The notes below the pieces were generated by a model. The model made no database searches. It worked only from the letters and a program-made list of their open reading frames with translations, and was not told the DNA's origin. From Pelagibacterium nitratireducens (GTDB taxonomy: Bacteria > Pseudomonadota > Alphaproteobacteria > Rhizobiales > Devosiaceae): a stretch of DNA of 64,000 nucleotides. Positions within the stretch are counted from its first letter, which is position 1. Every line of letters starts with the position of its first letter. Location: assembly GCF_037044555.1 (NCBI RefSeq), contig NZ_CP146275.1, positions 3,018,501-3,082,500 of the forward strand, written 5' to 3'. Below, one piece after another: positions 26,712 through 36,022 of the stretch. Made by a program: the position numbers and the translations under genes.

Positions 26712-28069
26712 TTGCGGCGCTCCAATCGTGTGCGCAGGAAGATGGCGATGGCATTCAACAGGATCATCATGCCCAAAAGGACCATAATGGCAGCCGATGT
26801 CCGCGCCTCAAAGAAGTTCCGGTTTTCGTTGCCCTGCCAGAGATAGATCTGAACCGGCAGAGCCGTCGCCGAATCCAGCGGATTGGCGGGAATGTTGGCG
26901 ATGAACGCGCTCATGCCGATCAGCAGCAGAGGTGCCGTCTCGCCAAGGGCCTGGGCTACACCGATGATGGTGGCGGTCAGAATGCCGGGGAACGTCAGCG
27001 GCAGAACATGGTGGAACACGGTCTGGTTGCGCGAGGCACCAAGCCCGAGCGCCGCCTGACGGAGCGAGGGCGAAACAGCGCGCAATGACGAGCGGGTCGC
27101 AATGATGATGGTGGGCAGGGTCATCAGGGTCAGCACAAGGCCGCCAACCAGCGGTGCCGAGCGCGGCAGGCCAAGATAGTTGATGAACACAGCCGCGCCG
27201 AGCAGACCGAAGACGATGGAGGGCACGGCCGCGAGATTGTTGATGTTGACTTCGATGAGGTCGGTCCAGCGGTTCTTGGGCGCGAACTCCTCAAGATAGA
27301 CCGCGCTGGCAACGCCGAGCGGAACGGCCAGCACGATCACCACCATCATCATGTAGAGTGAACCCATGAACGCGCCGGCCAGACCAGCCGAAGCAGGAGC
27401 GGAGCGGCTATCGACATTGGTAAAGATGTGCCAGGCGAAATCGAAGCTTATGGCACCCTCTTCCAGGAGCCGATCGGCAAGCTGGCGTGTCTGGGGAGAA
27501 AGCTGCTGGCGCTCGTCAGCCAGCGAACGGTCGATGGTGCCCTTGAGCCAGTTGTCGGTGTTGGCGGAGGCCAGTATTGTCACCGGCACGGTCTGCCCGA
27601 GCACGTCGGGATTGGCGAAATAGCGATCGCGCAGCTGGAAGCGAGCGGCCGATGTTACGAGTTCGAGAACATCGCGGCTTTCGATTTCCAGATCGGGCAC
27701 GGCGGTGCGGACAGCGGTTTCGACGATGGCGTTCCAGTTGGACAAAGTAACGTCGCGCTGCCACTGAACCATCGCCGCGCGATAATCGGCATCGGACGCA
27801 CTGTCCGAACGGTCTGGCTGGGGACCGCCTTCAACCAGCTCGGGATCGAAATAGGCTTCGACATGCAGCGTTGACTGCCAGAAGGACGGCAGGCCCTTGG
27901 AGATGATCATCCCGAACAGGATGGCAACGAAGCCCAGCGCAGCGGCAATCGACAGGATGCCGGCCCAGCGAAACATGGTTTCATTGCGATGGCGCCGCGC
28001 AAGACTCTTGCGAACGCGTTCGCGCTTGGCATCGCTGGATTCGGGGCTGGAGAGCAATGTGTCGACCAT
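26708..28069 (-). CDS. pstA: Phosphate ABC transporter permease PstA (extended)
   Basis: 453 residues, well above the enteric length. After the first helix a large periplasmic insert (about 65-225, DUF3333-like) precedes the permease core, whose EAA-type loop [22 protein letters not shown] is near 345. This extended form is typical of alphaproteobacteria. It is 2 bases after pstC and overlaps pstB. Confidence 0.95.
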   Translation of the reverse strand: MVDTLLSSPESSDAKRERVRKSLARRHRNETMFRWAGILSIAAALGFVAILFGMIISKGLPSFWQSTLHVEAYFDPELVEGGPQPDRSDSASDADYRAAMVQWQRDVTLSNWNAIVETAVRTAVPDLEIESRDVLELVTSAARFQLRDRYFANPDVLGQTVPVTILASANTDNWLKGTIDRSLADERQQLSPQTRQLADRLLEEGAISFDFAWHIFTNVDSRSAPASAGLAGAFMGSLYMMMVVIVLAVPLGVASAVYLEEFAPKNRWTDLIEVNINNLAAVPSIVFGLLGAAVFINYLGLPRSAPLVGGLVLTLMTLPTIIIATRSSLRAVSPSLRQAALGLGASRNQTVFHHVLPLTFPGILTATIIGVAQALGETAPLLLIGMSAFIANIPANPLDSATALPVQIYLWQGNENRNFFEARTSAAIMVLLGMMILLNAIAIFLRTRLERRK

Positions 28070-28071
28070 GG

Positions 28072-29448
28072 CTATTCGTATTGCTCCCTGAACTTGCGGA
28101 CGATGTAGAGTGCCAGGACATTCAGCAGCAGGGTCATGACAAAGAGTGTCAGGCCAAGCGCGAAGGCCACGAGAGATTGAGGGCTGGTGAAATCGGCATC
28201 GCCGGTGAGCTGATTGACGATGCTTACGGTCACGGTGGAGGTGGGCTCGGCCGGATTGAAGCGCAGCACGGGGCTGTTGCCGGCGGCCAGCACCACGATC
28301 ATGGTCTCGCCGATGGCCCGGCTGACGGCGAGCAGGATGGCGCCCACAACGCCGGGCAAAGCAGCCGGCAGCAGAACCTTGCGGATGGTTTCCGATTGCG
28401 TCGCGCCCAGCCCGAGCGAACCGTCGCGCATGGTGCGGGGAACCTGGGCGATGATGTCGTCACTGAGCGAAGAGATGAAGGGGATGATCATGATTCCCAT
28501 GACCACGCCTGCCGTCAGCGCACTTGTCGCCCTGATGTCCACACCGATCATGTTGCCCAGGCCGGCAAAGAACGGCCCCACGGTAACCAGGGCGAAAAAG
28601 CCGTAAACGATGGTGGGAATGCCGGCCAGCACCTCGATGATGGGCTTGACCACATTGCGCACATTGGGGGGCGCGTACTGGGAGAGATAGATGGCCGACA
28701 TCAAGCCAATCGGCACGGCAACCAGCATGGCGATGAGGCTGATCATGACAGTGCCCCAGAGCAGCGGCAGCAGGCCATATTCGCCAGCCGATCCGGTGCC
28801 CGAGCTCTGGAACCGGGGGTTCCAGGTGGTGCCGAAGAAGAAGTCGAGCGGGTTGATGAAGGAGAAAAACCGCAGGGCGTCGGCAAGCAGCGAAAGCACG
28901 ATACCGATCGTGGTCAGCACCGCGACGGTGGAGCAGGCAATAAGGCCGATACGGACAGCGATTTCGACTTCGGTTCGGGCCCGCAGCCGCAAGCCGATGC
29001 GCCGCTGAGCAAAAAAGAGCCCGCCGGCGCCAAGCGCCGCGGCTGCGCCGATCACGGCAAGGAACGAAACGAGCTGGAAGGTCTCAAAGGCCTGGGCGGC
29101 AGCCAATTCCTCGGGCGCGGGCTCACCGACCACGCCAAATCCGTTGGCGATGGCCTGGACACGGTTGATGACGGCCTGCACCTGGACCTGGGTAAGCTGC
29201 GCCGTTTCGGGCGGCAGTTGTGCGAGAATGAAGCTGCGCGTGACCGTTTCGCTGAACAGCGCCCACAGGCCGAGCACGATGATTGCCGGAAGCAGGGCGA
29301 AAAGGGCGGCGAGAACGCCGTGATAGATGGGGCGCGAATGCAGGCGCTCGGCGCCTCCGCTGGCAAGCCTGCGGCTGCGCGACCAGCCGATCTGATAAGA
29401 GAGCGTGAGAAGAACCAACAAAAGTGCGGCGATAACGAGAGCGTTCAC
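28072..29448 (-). CDS. pstC: Phosphate ABC transporter permease PstC (extended)
   Basis: 458 residues with an N-terminal membrane and periplasmic extension (about 1-170) ahead of the permease core. The conserved loop MRDGSLGLGATQSETIRKVLLP lies near 345. Start GTG 29448 gives MNALVIAALLLVLL, with AAGGA upstream at wide spacing. It follows pstS after a gap containing a hairpin. Confidence 0.94.
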   Translation of the reverse strand: MNALVIAALLLVLLTLSYQIGWSRSRRLASGGAERLHSRPIYHGVLAALFALLPAIIVLGLWALFSETVTRSFILAQLPPETAQLTQVQVQAVINRVQAIANGFGVVGEPAPEELAAAQAFETFQLVSFLAVIGAAAALGAGGLFFAQRRIGLRLRARTEVEIAVRIGLIACSTVAVLTTIGIVLSLLADALRFFSFINPLDFFFGTTWNPRFQSSGTGSAGEYGLLPLLWGTVMISLIAMLVAVPIGLMSAIYLSQYAPPNVRNVVKPIIEVLAGIPTIVYGFFALVTVGPFFAGLGNMIGVDIRATSALTAGVVMGIMIIPFISSLSDDIIAQVPRTMRDGSLGLGATQSETIRKVLLPAALPGVVGAILLAVSRAIGETMIVVLAAGNSPVLRFNPAEPTSTVTVSIVNQLTGDADFTSPQSLVAFALGLTLFVMTLLLNVLALYIVRKFREQYE

Positions 29449-29510
29449 GGCGAACTGGTCCTTCCAGATGGGCCGGGGCCTGGGACCCGGCGCGGACTGT
29501 AATTTTATAT

Positions 29511-29539
29511 GGAGGACCCCGGAATGCCCGGGATCCTCC
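29511..29539 (-). promoter_or_regulatory. Intercistronic hairpin between pstS and pstC
   Basis: Stem GGAGGACCCCGG (29511-29522) with CCGGGATCCTCC (29528-29539), one G-T type mismatch, loop AATGC. It lies 18 bases after the pstS stop with no T-run on the minus strand. It probably stabilises or processes the pstS message so that binding protein exceeds permease. Confidence 0.65.
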
Positions 29540-29556
29540 GATCTTGCAAGTGCCGA

Positions 29557-30591
29557 TTACTGCGGCTGATACTGGTCGCCATTGTTGAAGGCATCGAGCT
29601 GTTCTGCAAGGAACTCGCTCGAAGCAGGAACCAGACCAGCGCCTTCAAGCGTGCCACCGGCACCGGCCATCTGGTCGGACAGGAAGAAGGCAACGTAGTC
29701 TTCGATGCCAGGGATCACGCCGACATGAGCGCCCTTGACGTAGAACTGCAGCGGGCGCGAGATCGGGTATTCGCCCGAAGCGATGGTGTCGAGCGAAGGT
29801 TCGACGCCGGAAACGGTTGCAACCTTGAGGGTGTCGCGGTTCTGGTCGTAGAAGGAGAGACCGAAGACGCCGATTGCTTCGGGGTTCGACTGCAGGCGGG
29901 CAAGGGTTTCGGTGTAGTCACCGGCGATCTCGACCACCACGTCCTGACGCGGGGTCAGGCAAGCAGCTTCCATGGCATCTTCTTCCATTTCAGGAAGACC
30001 GGCGGCTTCACAGCCAGCTTCGAGAACGCGAACGTCGAAGACTTCGCGCGTGCCGTGGTTGGTGCCGGGAATGGCGATGAAGATGTCCTGGTCGGGAAGC
30101 GAAGAGTCGATTTCGGACCAGTTGGTGTAGGGGTTGTCGACCATTTCGCCATCGACCGGAACCTGAGCGGCAATGGCCTGATAGAGATGGACGGGTTCGA
30201 GAGCGAAATCGCCCTGGTCGATACCAGTGGCGAACACGATGCCGTCAAAGCCGAAGATCACTTCGCGAACGTCTTCGACGCCGTTGGCAACGCAGCCTTC
30301 AAGCTCGCTGGCGCTCATCTTGGACGAGGAGTTGGCGATGTCGAGGGTCGCTTCACCGACGCCTTCGCAAAGCTGACGCTTGCCGCCGCCCGAGCCGCCG
30401 CCGGCAACGTTGGGCGTGTTGTAATCGGGGAATGCGTTACCGAATTCCTCGGCAACGATCGAGGAGAACGGCAGAACGGTCGACGAGCCGGCGATCTGGA
30501 TGGTGTCGCGGCTCTGAGCCTGGGCAGCGGTTGCGCCAAGAGCGGCAACGACAGCCACCGCGGCGGCGCTGGCGTAAAGTGCGGTTTTCAT
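29557..30591 (-). CDS. pstS: Phosphate-binding protein PstS
   Basis: Periplasmic high-affinity phosphate-binding protein, 344 residues. Start 30591 gives a clear signal peptide (MKTALYASAAAVAVVAAL, likely cleavage after AQA). The ligand site IAGSSTVLPFS begins the mature chain, and GGGSGGGKRQLCEG follows. AAGGA lies upstream at wide spacing. First structural gene after the Pho box. Confidence 0.95.
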   Translation of the reverse strand: MKTALYASAAAVAVVAALGATAAQAQSRDTIQIAGSSTVLPFSSIVAEEFGNAFPDYNTPNVAGGGSGGGKRQLCEGVGEATLDIANSSSKMSASELEGCVANGVEDVREVIFGFDGIVFATGIDQGDFALEPVHLYQAIAAQVPVDGEMVDNPYTNWSEIDSSLPDQDIFIAIPGTNHGTREVFDVRVLEAGCEAAGLPEMEEDAMEAACLTPRQDVVVEIAGDYTETLARLQSNPEAIGVFGLSFYDQNRDTLKVATVSGVEPSLDTIASGEYPISRPLQFYVKGAHVGVIPGIEDYVAFFLSDQMAGAGGTLEGAGLVPASSEFLAEQLDAFNNGDQYQPQ

Positions 30592-30721
30592 GATTCTGAT
30601 CTTCCTTTGTGTCAGAAGCGTCCGGGCATTTTTGCCCCTTGGGTTTGATGAAGCCGGACATGTGTCCTTGCGGCTCCATCTCGAAAACAGGGGCAACCTA
30701 GGACCGGCAGCTAAAGGTTCT

Positions 30722-30750
30722 ATGTCTTTTTCGTGACACTTGGATGACAA
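30722..30750 (-). promoter_or_regulatory. Pho box (three 7-mers) ahead of pstS
   Basis: On the minus strand TTGTCAT, GTGTCAC and AAGACAT are spaced by 4 bases each (11-bp period: 30744-30750, 30733-30739, 30722-30728), matching the CTGTCAT-N4-CTGTCAT PhoB consensus. Located about 130 bases ahead of pstS and after phoR, so pst-phoU-phoB can be induced apart from phoR. Confidence 0.85.
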
Positions 30751-30833
30751 TATAAGGTGCTGATATTGCAAATAAAAATGCGCAGCGCCCTGTGGGAAAC
30801 TGCGCATTGGCAACGTTTGTGACAAAGAGGCGG

Positions 30834-32099
30834 TCAGCGGGGCAGGAGGATTTCCACGCGTGTGCCCTCGCCCAGTTTCGAGCGTATGGAGAGCAGGCCG
30901 TGATGGCGGGCGACGATGTGTTTGACGATGGCCAGGCCCAGGCCCGTGCCCTTTTTCTTGCGGTTGGCTTCCGCATCGCCGCGATAGAAACGCTCGGTGA
31001 GGCGCGGTACGTGTTCTTCGGCGATTCCCGCGCCGAAATCGGTCACGGTGATGGCGTGGTGGGCACCTGAGCGGCTGGCGCCGGCGACCAATGCGATCTC
31101 CACCATGCCCCCGTCGCCGCCATATTTGATGGCGTTGTCGGCAAGGTTTTCGAGGACCTCGAACAATTCCTGGCGGTCGCCGATGATGGTCACGGGCTCG
31201 TCGGGCAATTTGAGATCGAGAACAAGTTGGGCGGCGGTGACCTTGGGTTCGAGGGTTTCTGCAACCTCACGCAGCAGCAGGTTGAGATTGACCTCGGTGG
31301 TCGGCTTGACGTGCTGGCGCAATTCGATGCGCGAGAGCGAGAGCAGATCATCGATCAGGCTCGACATGCGCTCGGACTGGCTGCGCATGATGCCCAGAAA
31401 CCGGCCACGCGCCGCCTCGTCCTTTGCGGCCGGGCCCTGCAGTGTGTCGATGAAGCCCATGAGCGAGGTCAGCGGGGTGCGCAATTCGTGGCTGGCATTG
31501 GCGATGAAATCGCCGCGCATGCGGTCGGTGCGCTTCTGCTCGGTGAAATCGTAAAGGGTGATCGCAACGAAACTACGCTCCTCGCTGGGCCGATAGGGGA
31601 CGACGGACGCGCGGTACCAGGTTTCGTTGGGCACCGGGATGTGCAGTTCGCTGCCTTGGGCGGTCCCGGTCTCGATGGCCTTGTCGATGGCTTCGACGAG
31701 ATCGGGATCACGCAGGGTGAAGGCCAGAGGATCGCCGGTTCGGGCACGGGGAAAGCGTTTGAGCGCCGCCGGGTTGCGATAGATCAGCACGGCGCGTTCA
31801 TTGATGATGAGGCAGGGTTCGGTCAGAATATCGGAGAACTGCTCGACGGCCCCGTCGATACCGACCAGCGCGCCGGCCTGATTGGTTTCGACATCGGAAT
31901 TGAGTGAAGCGCGCATTGCGATGGCGGTTATGGCGGCGATTGCAAGAATCACCACGCCCGAATCGAGGAGAGCGAGCCTGCCCAATACCGCCAATGCCAG
32001 AACAATAAGCACGGCAGCGCCGCCGACCAGCAGCGGTGAAACCATGACGATCGGCCGGCCCACCTCGGGTCGCGTCCTCACCCTCTGTCCTGTGCTCAT
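30834..32099 (-). CDS. phoR: Phosphate sensor histidine kinase PhoR
   Basis: 421 residues from the chosen ATG: two N-terminal hydrophobic spans (about 20-62), a PAS-like domain (about 85-185), HisKA with H204 in NASHELRTPL, and HATPase with NLADNAIKYG, TDFGAGI and GTGLGLAIVKH. Several in-frame starts exist (32120, 32132, 32156, and a GTG just inside with AGGA upstream); none has a decisive ribosome site. Divergent from ppk2. It would control PhoB downstream in the same cluster. Confidence 0.93.
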   Translation of the reverse strand: MSTGQRVRTRPEVGRPIVMVSPLLVGGAAVLIVLALAVLGRLALLDSGVVILAIAAITAIAMRASLNSDVETNQAGALVGIDGAVEQFSDILTEPCLIINERAVLIYRNPAALKRFPRARTGDPLAFTLRDPDLVEAIDKAIETGTAQGSELHIPVPNETWYRASVVPYRPSEERSFVAITLYDFTEQKRTDRMRGDFIANASHELRTPLTSLMGFIDTLQGPAAKDEAARGRFLGIMRSQSERMSSLIDDLLSLSRIELRQHVKPTTEVNLNLLLREVAETLEPKVTAAQLVLDLKLPDEPVTIIGDRQELFEVLENLADNAIKYGGDGGMVEIALVAGASRSGAHHAITVTDFGAGIAEEHVPRLTERFYRGDAEANRKKKGTGLGLAIVKHIVARHHGLLSIRSKLGEGTRVEILLPR

Positions 32100-32178
32100 T
32101 GCAAATGAATCATCAATCATGACAATGGCCATATAGCGCGTGCATGACAATGGCATGATGCAACGGGCGCATCCGATT

Positions 32179-33060
32179 ATGACAGCTGCGACACAAAACG
32201 CCGAAGAGGACTTGATCTATATGGACGGCTTCGACCTCGAAAATCCCGAACTCGACGAAGCGATCAAGGATCGGGCGCTGACCAGCGGCGGCTATCCTTA
32301 CACCGAAAAGATGAAGACCAAGGATTACGAAAAGCATCTGCGCGCCCTGCAGATCGAACTGGTCAAGCTTCAGCGTCATCTGGCCGAGAGCGGGGAACGT
32401 GTGCTGGCGCTGTTCGAGGGGCGTGACTCGGCCGGAAAGGGCGGCACGATCAAGCGCTTTCTGGAAAACCTCAATCCGCGCAACGCGCGCACCGTTGCTT
32501 TGCCCGTCCCCTCGGATCGGGAACGGACGCAATGGTATTTCCAGCGTTATGTGACGCATCTGCCATCTGGCGGCGAGATCGTGCTGTTCGACCGCTCATG
32601 GTACAATCGCGCAGTGGTCGAGCCCGTCATGGGCTTTTGCACGCCGAGCCAGACCGAAAATTTCCTGCATGAGGCGCCGCCTTTCGAGCGGATGATCGCC
32701 GAGGAAGGCATCCATCTGTTCAAGTTCTGGCTCGAGATCGGGCGGGAAATGCAGCTCAAGCGTTTCCACGATCGCCAGCACGACCCGCTCAAGATCTGGA
32801 AGCTGTCGCCGGTCGATCTCAAGGCCCTGGAAAAGTGGGACGAATACACCAAGGCGCGCAACAAGATGTTTGTGGCGACCGATACGCCGGACACGCCCTG
32901 GACGCTGATCCGGGCCAATGACAAGAAGCGCGCCCGGATCGCCGCGATCCAGTCGGTGCTGTGGCCCATCGATTATGCCGACAAGGATTTTTCGGCCATT
33001 GGGGAAATCGACCATAAGATCGTCATGTCGCCCGAAGGCTTCCTCGCCAAGACCGGATAG
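32179..33060 (+). CDS. ppk2: Polyphosphate kinase 2
   Basis: Class I PPK2, moving phosphate between polyphosphate and nucleoside diphosphates. Walker A-like FEGRDSAGKGGTIKRF, the lid region with RWxxQWYFQRY-type residues, and Walker B-like LFDRSWYNRAVVEPVMGF are present; single PPK2 domain. The start is uncertain: GTG 32140 and ATGs at 32155, 32158 and 32179 are in frame, and ATG 32221 is the only one with a good site (GAGGA, 10 bases). Position next to phoR fits a phosphate storage role. Confidence 0.93.
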   Translation: MTAATQNAEEDLIYMDGFDLENPELDEAIKDRALTSGGYPYTEKMKTKDYEKHLRALQIELVKLQRHLAESGERVLALFEGRDSAGKGGTIKRFLENLNPRNARTVALPVPSDRERTQWYFQRYVTHLPSGGEIVLFDRSWYNRAVVEPVMGFCTPSQTENFLHEAPPFERMIAEEGIHLFKFWLEIGREMQLKRFHDRQHDPLKIWKLSPVDLKALEKWDEYTKARNKMFVATDTPDTPWTLIRANDKKRARIAAIQSVLWPIDYADKDFSAIGEIDHKIVMSPEGFLAKTG

Positions 33061-33093
33061 GCTATGGCGGGACGCAAAACGGGGAGGATACGC

Positions 33094-34011
33094 GTGAGCC
33101 GGACAGCAGTTTCCATCGGGGAAGCGATGATCGAAATGAGCGGGGGCGAGGATCGCACCTACAGGCAGGGCTTTGCCGGGGACACGCTCAACACCGCCTA
33201 TTACCTCAACGCGCTTCTCGATGCGGACTGGCGGGTGCGCTATGCGACCGCCGTGGGCGACGACCTTTATTCGCGCCAGATGGTTGAGTTTATCGGGCAG
33301 ACCGGGATCGATACAGGCGCGATCCGCACTATCAAGGGCAAGCGCGCCGGGCTTTACATGATCCATCAGGCCGATGGAGACCGCCACTTCACCTATTGGC
33401 GCGATACTTCGGCCGCAAAGCTGCTGGCGGACGATGCGACGGCGCTCGAGGCGGCGCTGGAGGATGCCGAGCTGATCTATTTTTCAGGCATCACGCTGGC
33501 CATTCTTGCACCCGAAGCCCGCGAGCGGCTGGTTGCGGCGGTTGGCGCGCGGCGGGCAGCCGGGGCCATGGTGGCTTTCGACCCCAATATCAGGCCTGCC
33601 CTCTGGGCCGACGACCAGAGCGTTGTTCATGCGCTGACGGAAGCGGCAAAGGTTTCGAGCATCGTCTTGCCCACGCATTCGGACGAGGTGCCCTATTTCG
33701 GCGATGCGGACGATGAGGCGACCGCGCGGCGCTATCTGGCGGCGGGCTGTGAGGAAGTTGTTGTCAAGAACGGCGCCGATCCGGCGCTTGTGGTCACAGG
33801 TAAGGGGGAGTGGCGCGTTGGCGCAAGAAAAGTCGCCAGCGTGGTCGATGCGACCGGAGCCGGCGACAGTTTCAATGGCGGATATCTGGCGGCGCGTCTG
33901 GGTGGCGCCAGCCCCCAAGATGCGGCCAGGGCCGGGCACGCCACCGCCTCGGTGGTCATCGGCCATCACGGCGCGCTGATCCCCAAGGAAGCACTCGGGA
34001 AAGCCGGCTAG
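33094..34011 (+). CDS. kdgK: PfkB sugar kinase, 2-keto-3-deoxygluconate kinase-like
   Basis: 305 residues of the ribokinase/PfkB fold. FAGDTLNTAYYL and HFTYWRDTSAAK are typical of KdgK (substrate loop), and DATGAGDSFNGG holds the catalytic aspartate. Start GTG 33094 is chosen for its strong GGAGG at 6 bases and because SIGEAMIEMSG then lies at the natural N-terminus; ATG 33064 would add ten residues. No other uronate genes are adjacent. Confidence 0.85.
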   Translation: MSRTAVSIGEAMIEMSGGEDRTYRQGFAGDTLNTAYYLNALLDADWRVRYATAVGDDLYSRQMVEFIGQTGIDTGAIRTIKGKRAGLYMIHQADGDRHFTYWRDTSAAKLLADDATALEAALEDAELIYFSGITLAILAPEARERLVAAVGARRAAGAMVAFDPNIRPALWADDQSVVHALTEAAKVSSIVLPTHSDEVPYFGDADDEATARRYLAAGCEEVVVKNGADPALVVTGKGEWRVGARKVASVVDATGAGDSFNGGYLAARLGGASPQDAARAGHATASVVIGHHGALIPKEALGKAG

Positions 34012-35279
34012 TGCTTTGAACCTTTGTCGAAGCCCCGCCGGATGGCGCGGAGGCCGAGGAATACGGCGATCAGCGCGACGGGCGAGAGGATAGAGATGGC
34101 GAGCGTCTTGTCCCAGCCTGTCGCTTCAAGCGGTCCTGCCAGCGCGTAGCCCAATATGCCGATCAGATAATAGGTGATGGCGATGGTCGAAAGGCCTTCG
34201 ACGGTGTGCTGGAGCCGGAACTGGCTGCGGGCCGTTTCGGCGATGGTTTCGAGCACCGATTTGTTCTGGATCTGCATATCGAGGCTGATGCGCACATTGA
34301 GCAATTCGACGGCCCGCTCGAGCTTATCGAGCAGGACGGCGAGCCGCTTGTCCATGGCCTCGCAGGTGGCCAACGCCGGCTCGACCCGGTTGCCGATAAA
34401 GCTCGAAAGCGAGGAGCCCTGCCCCAGGGTCGTTTCGCGCAGCTTTTCGAGCCGGTTACGCAGGATCGCGCCATAGGCATAGGCCGCGGCGAAGCGATAA
34501 TTGAGCTGTTCGGAAATCTGTCCCGAGCGCACGGCAAGCGCGTGCAGGCTCTTGAGGCGGTCCTGCACCGCATCGGTGGTTTCGACCGCCGAAAGGTCGG
34601 TCATCACATCGGTCAGCCCCATTTCAACGGCCCTTAGATCGGGGCCGGTCCGGCGGGCCAGCGGCAGGGCCAGAAGCGCCATGTTGCGGTAGGTCTCGAT
34701 TTCGAGAATGCGGCGCAGGGTGATGGCGCGGCGCAGCGGCGAGAGCTTGCCGGCGGCAAATTCGAAGCGGATGAACTTGTCCTTGTCGGGCACGAAATCG
34801 GTGGCCAATTGGGCGTTGGCATGCTCGACGGCGACAAGACACAGACTGGTGGGATTGAACGAGGGAAACACCCGCTCGGGCAATTCGGGCTCGTCCATCA
34901 GATCGACGCGCATGGCGCCCACCAGTTCGGCCTCGCCCAGAACGTCGAGCCCGATATCGGTGGGCCAGCTCTCGGCATCGGTCAGCGGGGCATACCACGT
35001 TATGGTGATGAATTCGGTGTGAAATTCCCAACTCGCGACCCGTTCGGGGGTGGTGAACTGGTACTGCCGGCTGGCATCGTCCTTGACCGCATGACCGTTG
35101 TCAGCCGCGAACTGGCGGAATTCTTCCATGGCCTTTCGCATGCCGCCCGAGCGATTGGGCACGGTCAGCACAAGACGGCGCACGCGCATACTGGGTGCAA
35201 CGAGTTCGACAGGCCGCGCGTGCAGTTCGGCCAGAACCGCTTCGCGGTAGGGATGGTCAGCTATTGGTGCCGCGCACAT
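34008..35279 (-). CDS. DUF3422 family protein
   Basis: 423 residues of a conserved proteobacterial family of unknown function. N-terminal HPYREAVLAELHARP, a central helical region (about 230-370) and two C-terminal membrane helices (ITYYLIGILGYALAG and LAISILSPVALIAVFLGL). The last residues overlap the kdgK stop: both stop codons use the shared palindrome CTAG (34008-34011). Confidence 0.88.
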   Translation of the reverse strand: MCAAPIADHPYREAVLAELHARPVELVAPSMRVRRLVLTVPNRSGGMRKAMEEFRQFAADNGHAVKDDASRQYQFTTPERVASWEFHTEFITITWYAPLTDAESWPTDIGLDVLGEAELVGAMRVDLMDEPELPERVFPSFNPTSLCLVAVEHANAQLATDFVPDKDKFIRFEFAAGKLSPLRRAITLRRILEIETYRNMALLALPLARRTGPDLRAVEMGLTDVMTDLSAVETTDAVQDRLKSLHALAVRSGQISEQLNYRFAAAYAYGAILRNRLEKLRETTLGQGSSLSSFIGNRVEPALATCEAMDKRLAVLLDKLERAVELLNVRISLDMQIQNKSVLETIAETARSQFRLQHTVEGLSTIAITYYLIGILGYALAGPLEATGWDKTLAISILSPVALIAVFLGLRAIRRGFDKGSKH

Positions 35280-35369
35280 TGTTTCCGAGCCTTTAAAACA
35301 ATATCGCTCTACCCTACGCCCTCTGAAAAGCCATACCCATCCATCTTTGGTGTGATGCGCGCTTTTGAC

Positions 35370-35912
35370 CTAGTAAGCCTTGCCTTCGCGCTCTTTCATA
35401 TAGGCCAGTTCCTCGGGTGTGGATGGGCGCCCCAATGCCGCGTTGCGAAGCGGAAACCGGCCAAACCGGGCGATGATGTCGTGATGTCCGAGGGCGTAGG
35501 TGAGATAATCATCATGGCCCAGGGCTTTGAACAGCCTCACGGACTCTTCCTGAATTACAGCCGATTCCGAGTGCTGGTAAGGGGTGTAGGCAAAGAGCCT
35601 TTCATCGACCGAAAGCTCTGCGTCGAGGCCGCGCGAAACGATCTCCTGGGCCAGCGCCAGCGCCATGGTGTCGGATGCAAACGCCCTGGCGCTCTCGCGA
35701 TTGAACTGTCGCGAGAGCTGGTCGAGCAGAATGATCTCTGCCAGCCGGCCCCTGGCCGTTTCGCGCCAGGTCCAAAGTTCGGAGCGAATGGCTTTTTCAT
35801 GAACATCGCCCAGGCGCGCCGCGCAGCGGGCATCGAATTCAGGGTCGTTGGCATACCAGTCTTCGAGCCCGTGTTCGACAAACCAGAAGTCGATTACATC
35901 ATCAGGCTGCAT
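35370..35912 (-). CDS. DUF924 family protein
   Basis: 180 residues, all-helical TPR-like family of unknown function. Family landmarks: VIDFWF at the start, WYANDPEFD, LAEIILLDQLSRQFNR and YTPYQHSES. The start at 35912 has GGAG upstream; a longer frame to 36020 would overlap the divergent helicase promoter. Confidence 0.88.
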   Translation of the reverse strand: MQPDDVIDFWFVEHGLEDWYANDPEFDARCAARLGDVHEKAIRSELWTWRETARGRLAEIILLDQLSRQFNRESARAFASDTMALALAQEIVSRGLDAELSVDERLFAYTPYQHSESAVIQEESVRLFKALGHDDYLTYALGHHDIIARFGRFPLRNAALGRPSTPEELAYMKEREGKAY

Positions 35913-36022
35913 GACCCTGTCTCCAATCTTGTTTTGTTCGCATTGTGGGTTTCGCCGCGGCCTTTGCCCGGCAATACTGGCGGGGAACTGATTCCCCTCG
36001 TTTGTCGGAGTGTGTTTCACAA

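Noticed and set aside
28057..29502. 481-codon plus-strand frame antisense to pstC
   Set aside because: Mirror of a conserved gene; no motif.
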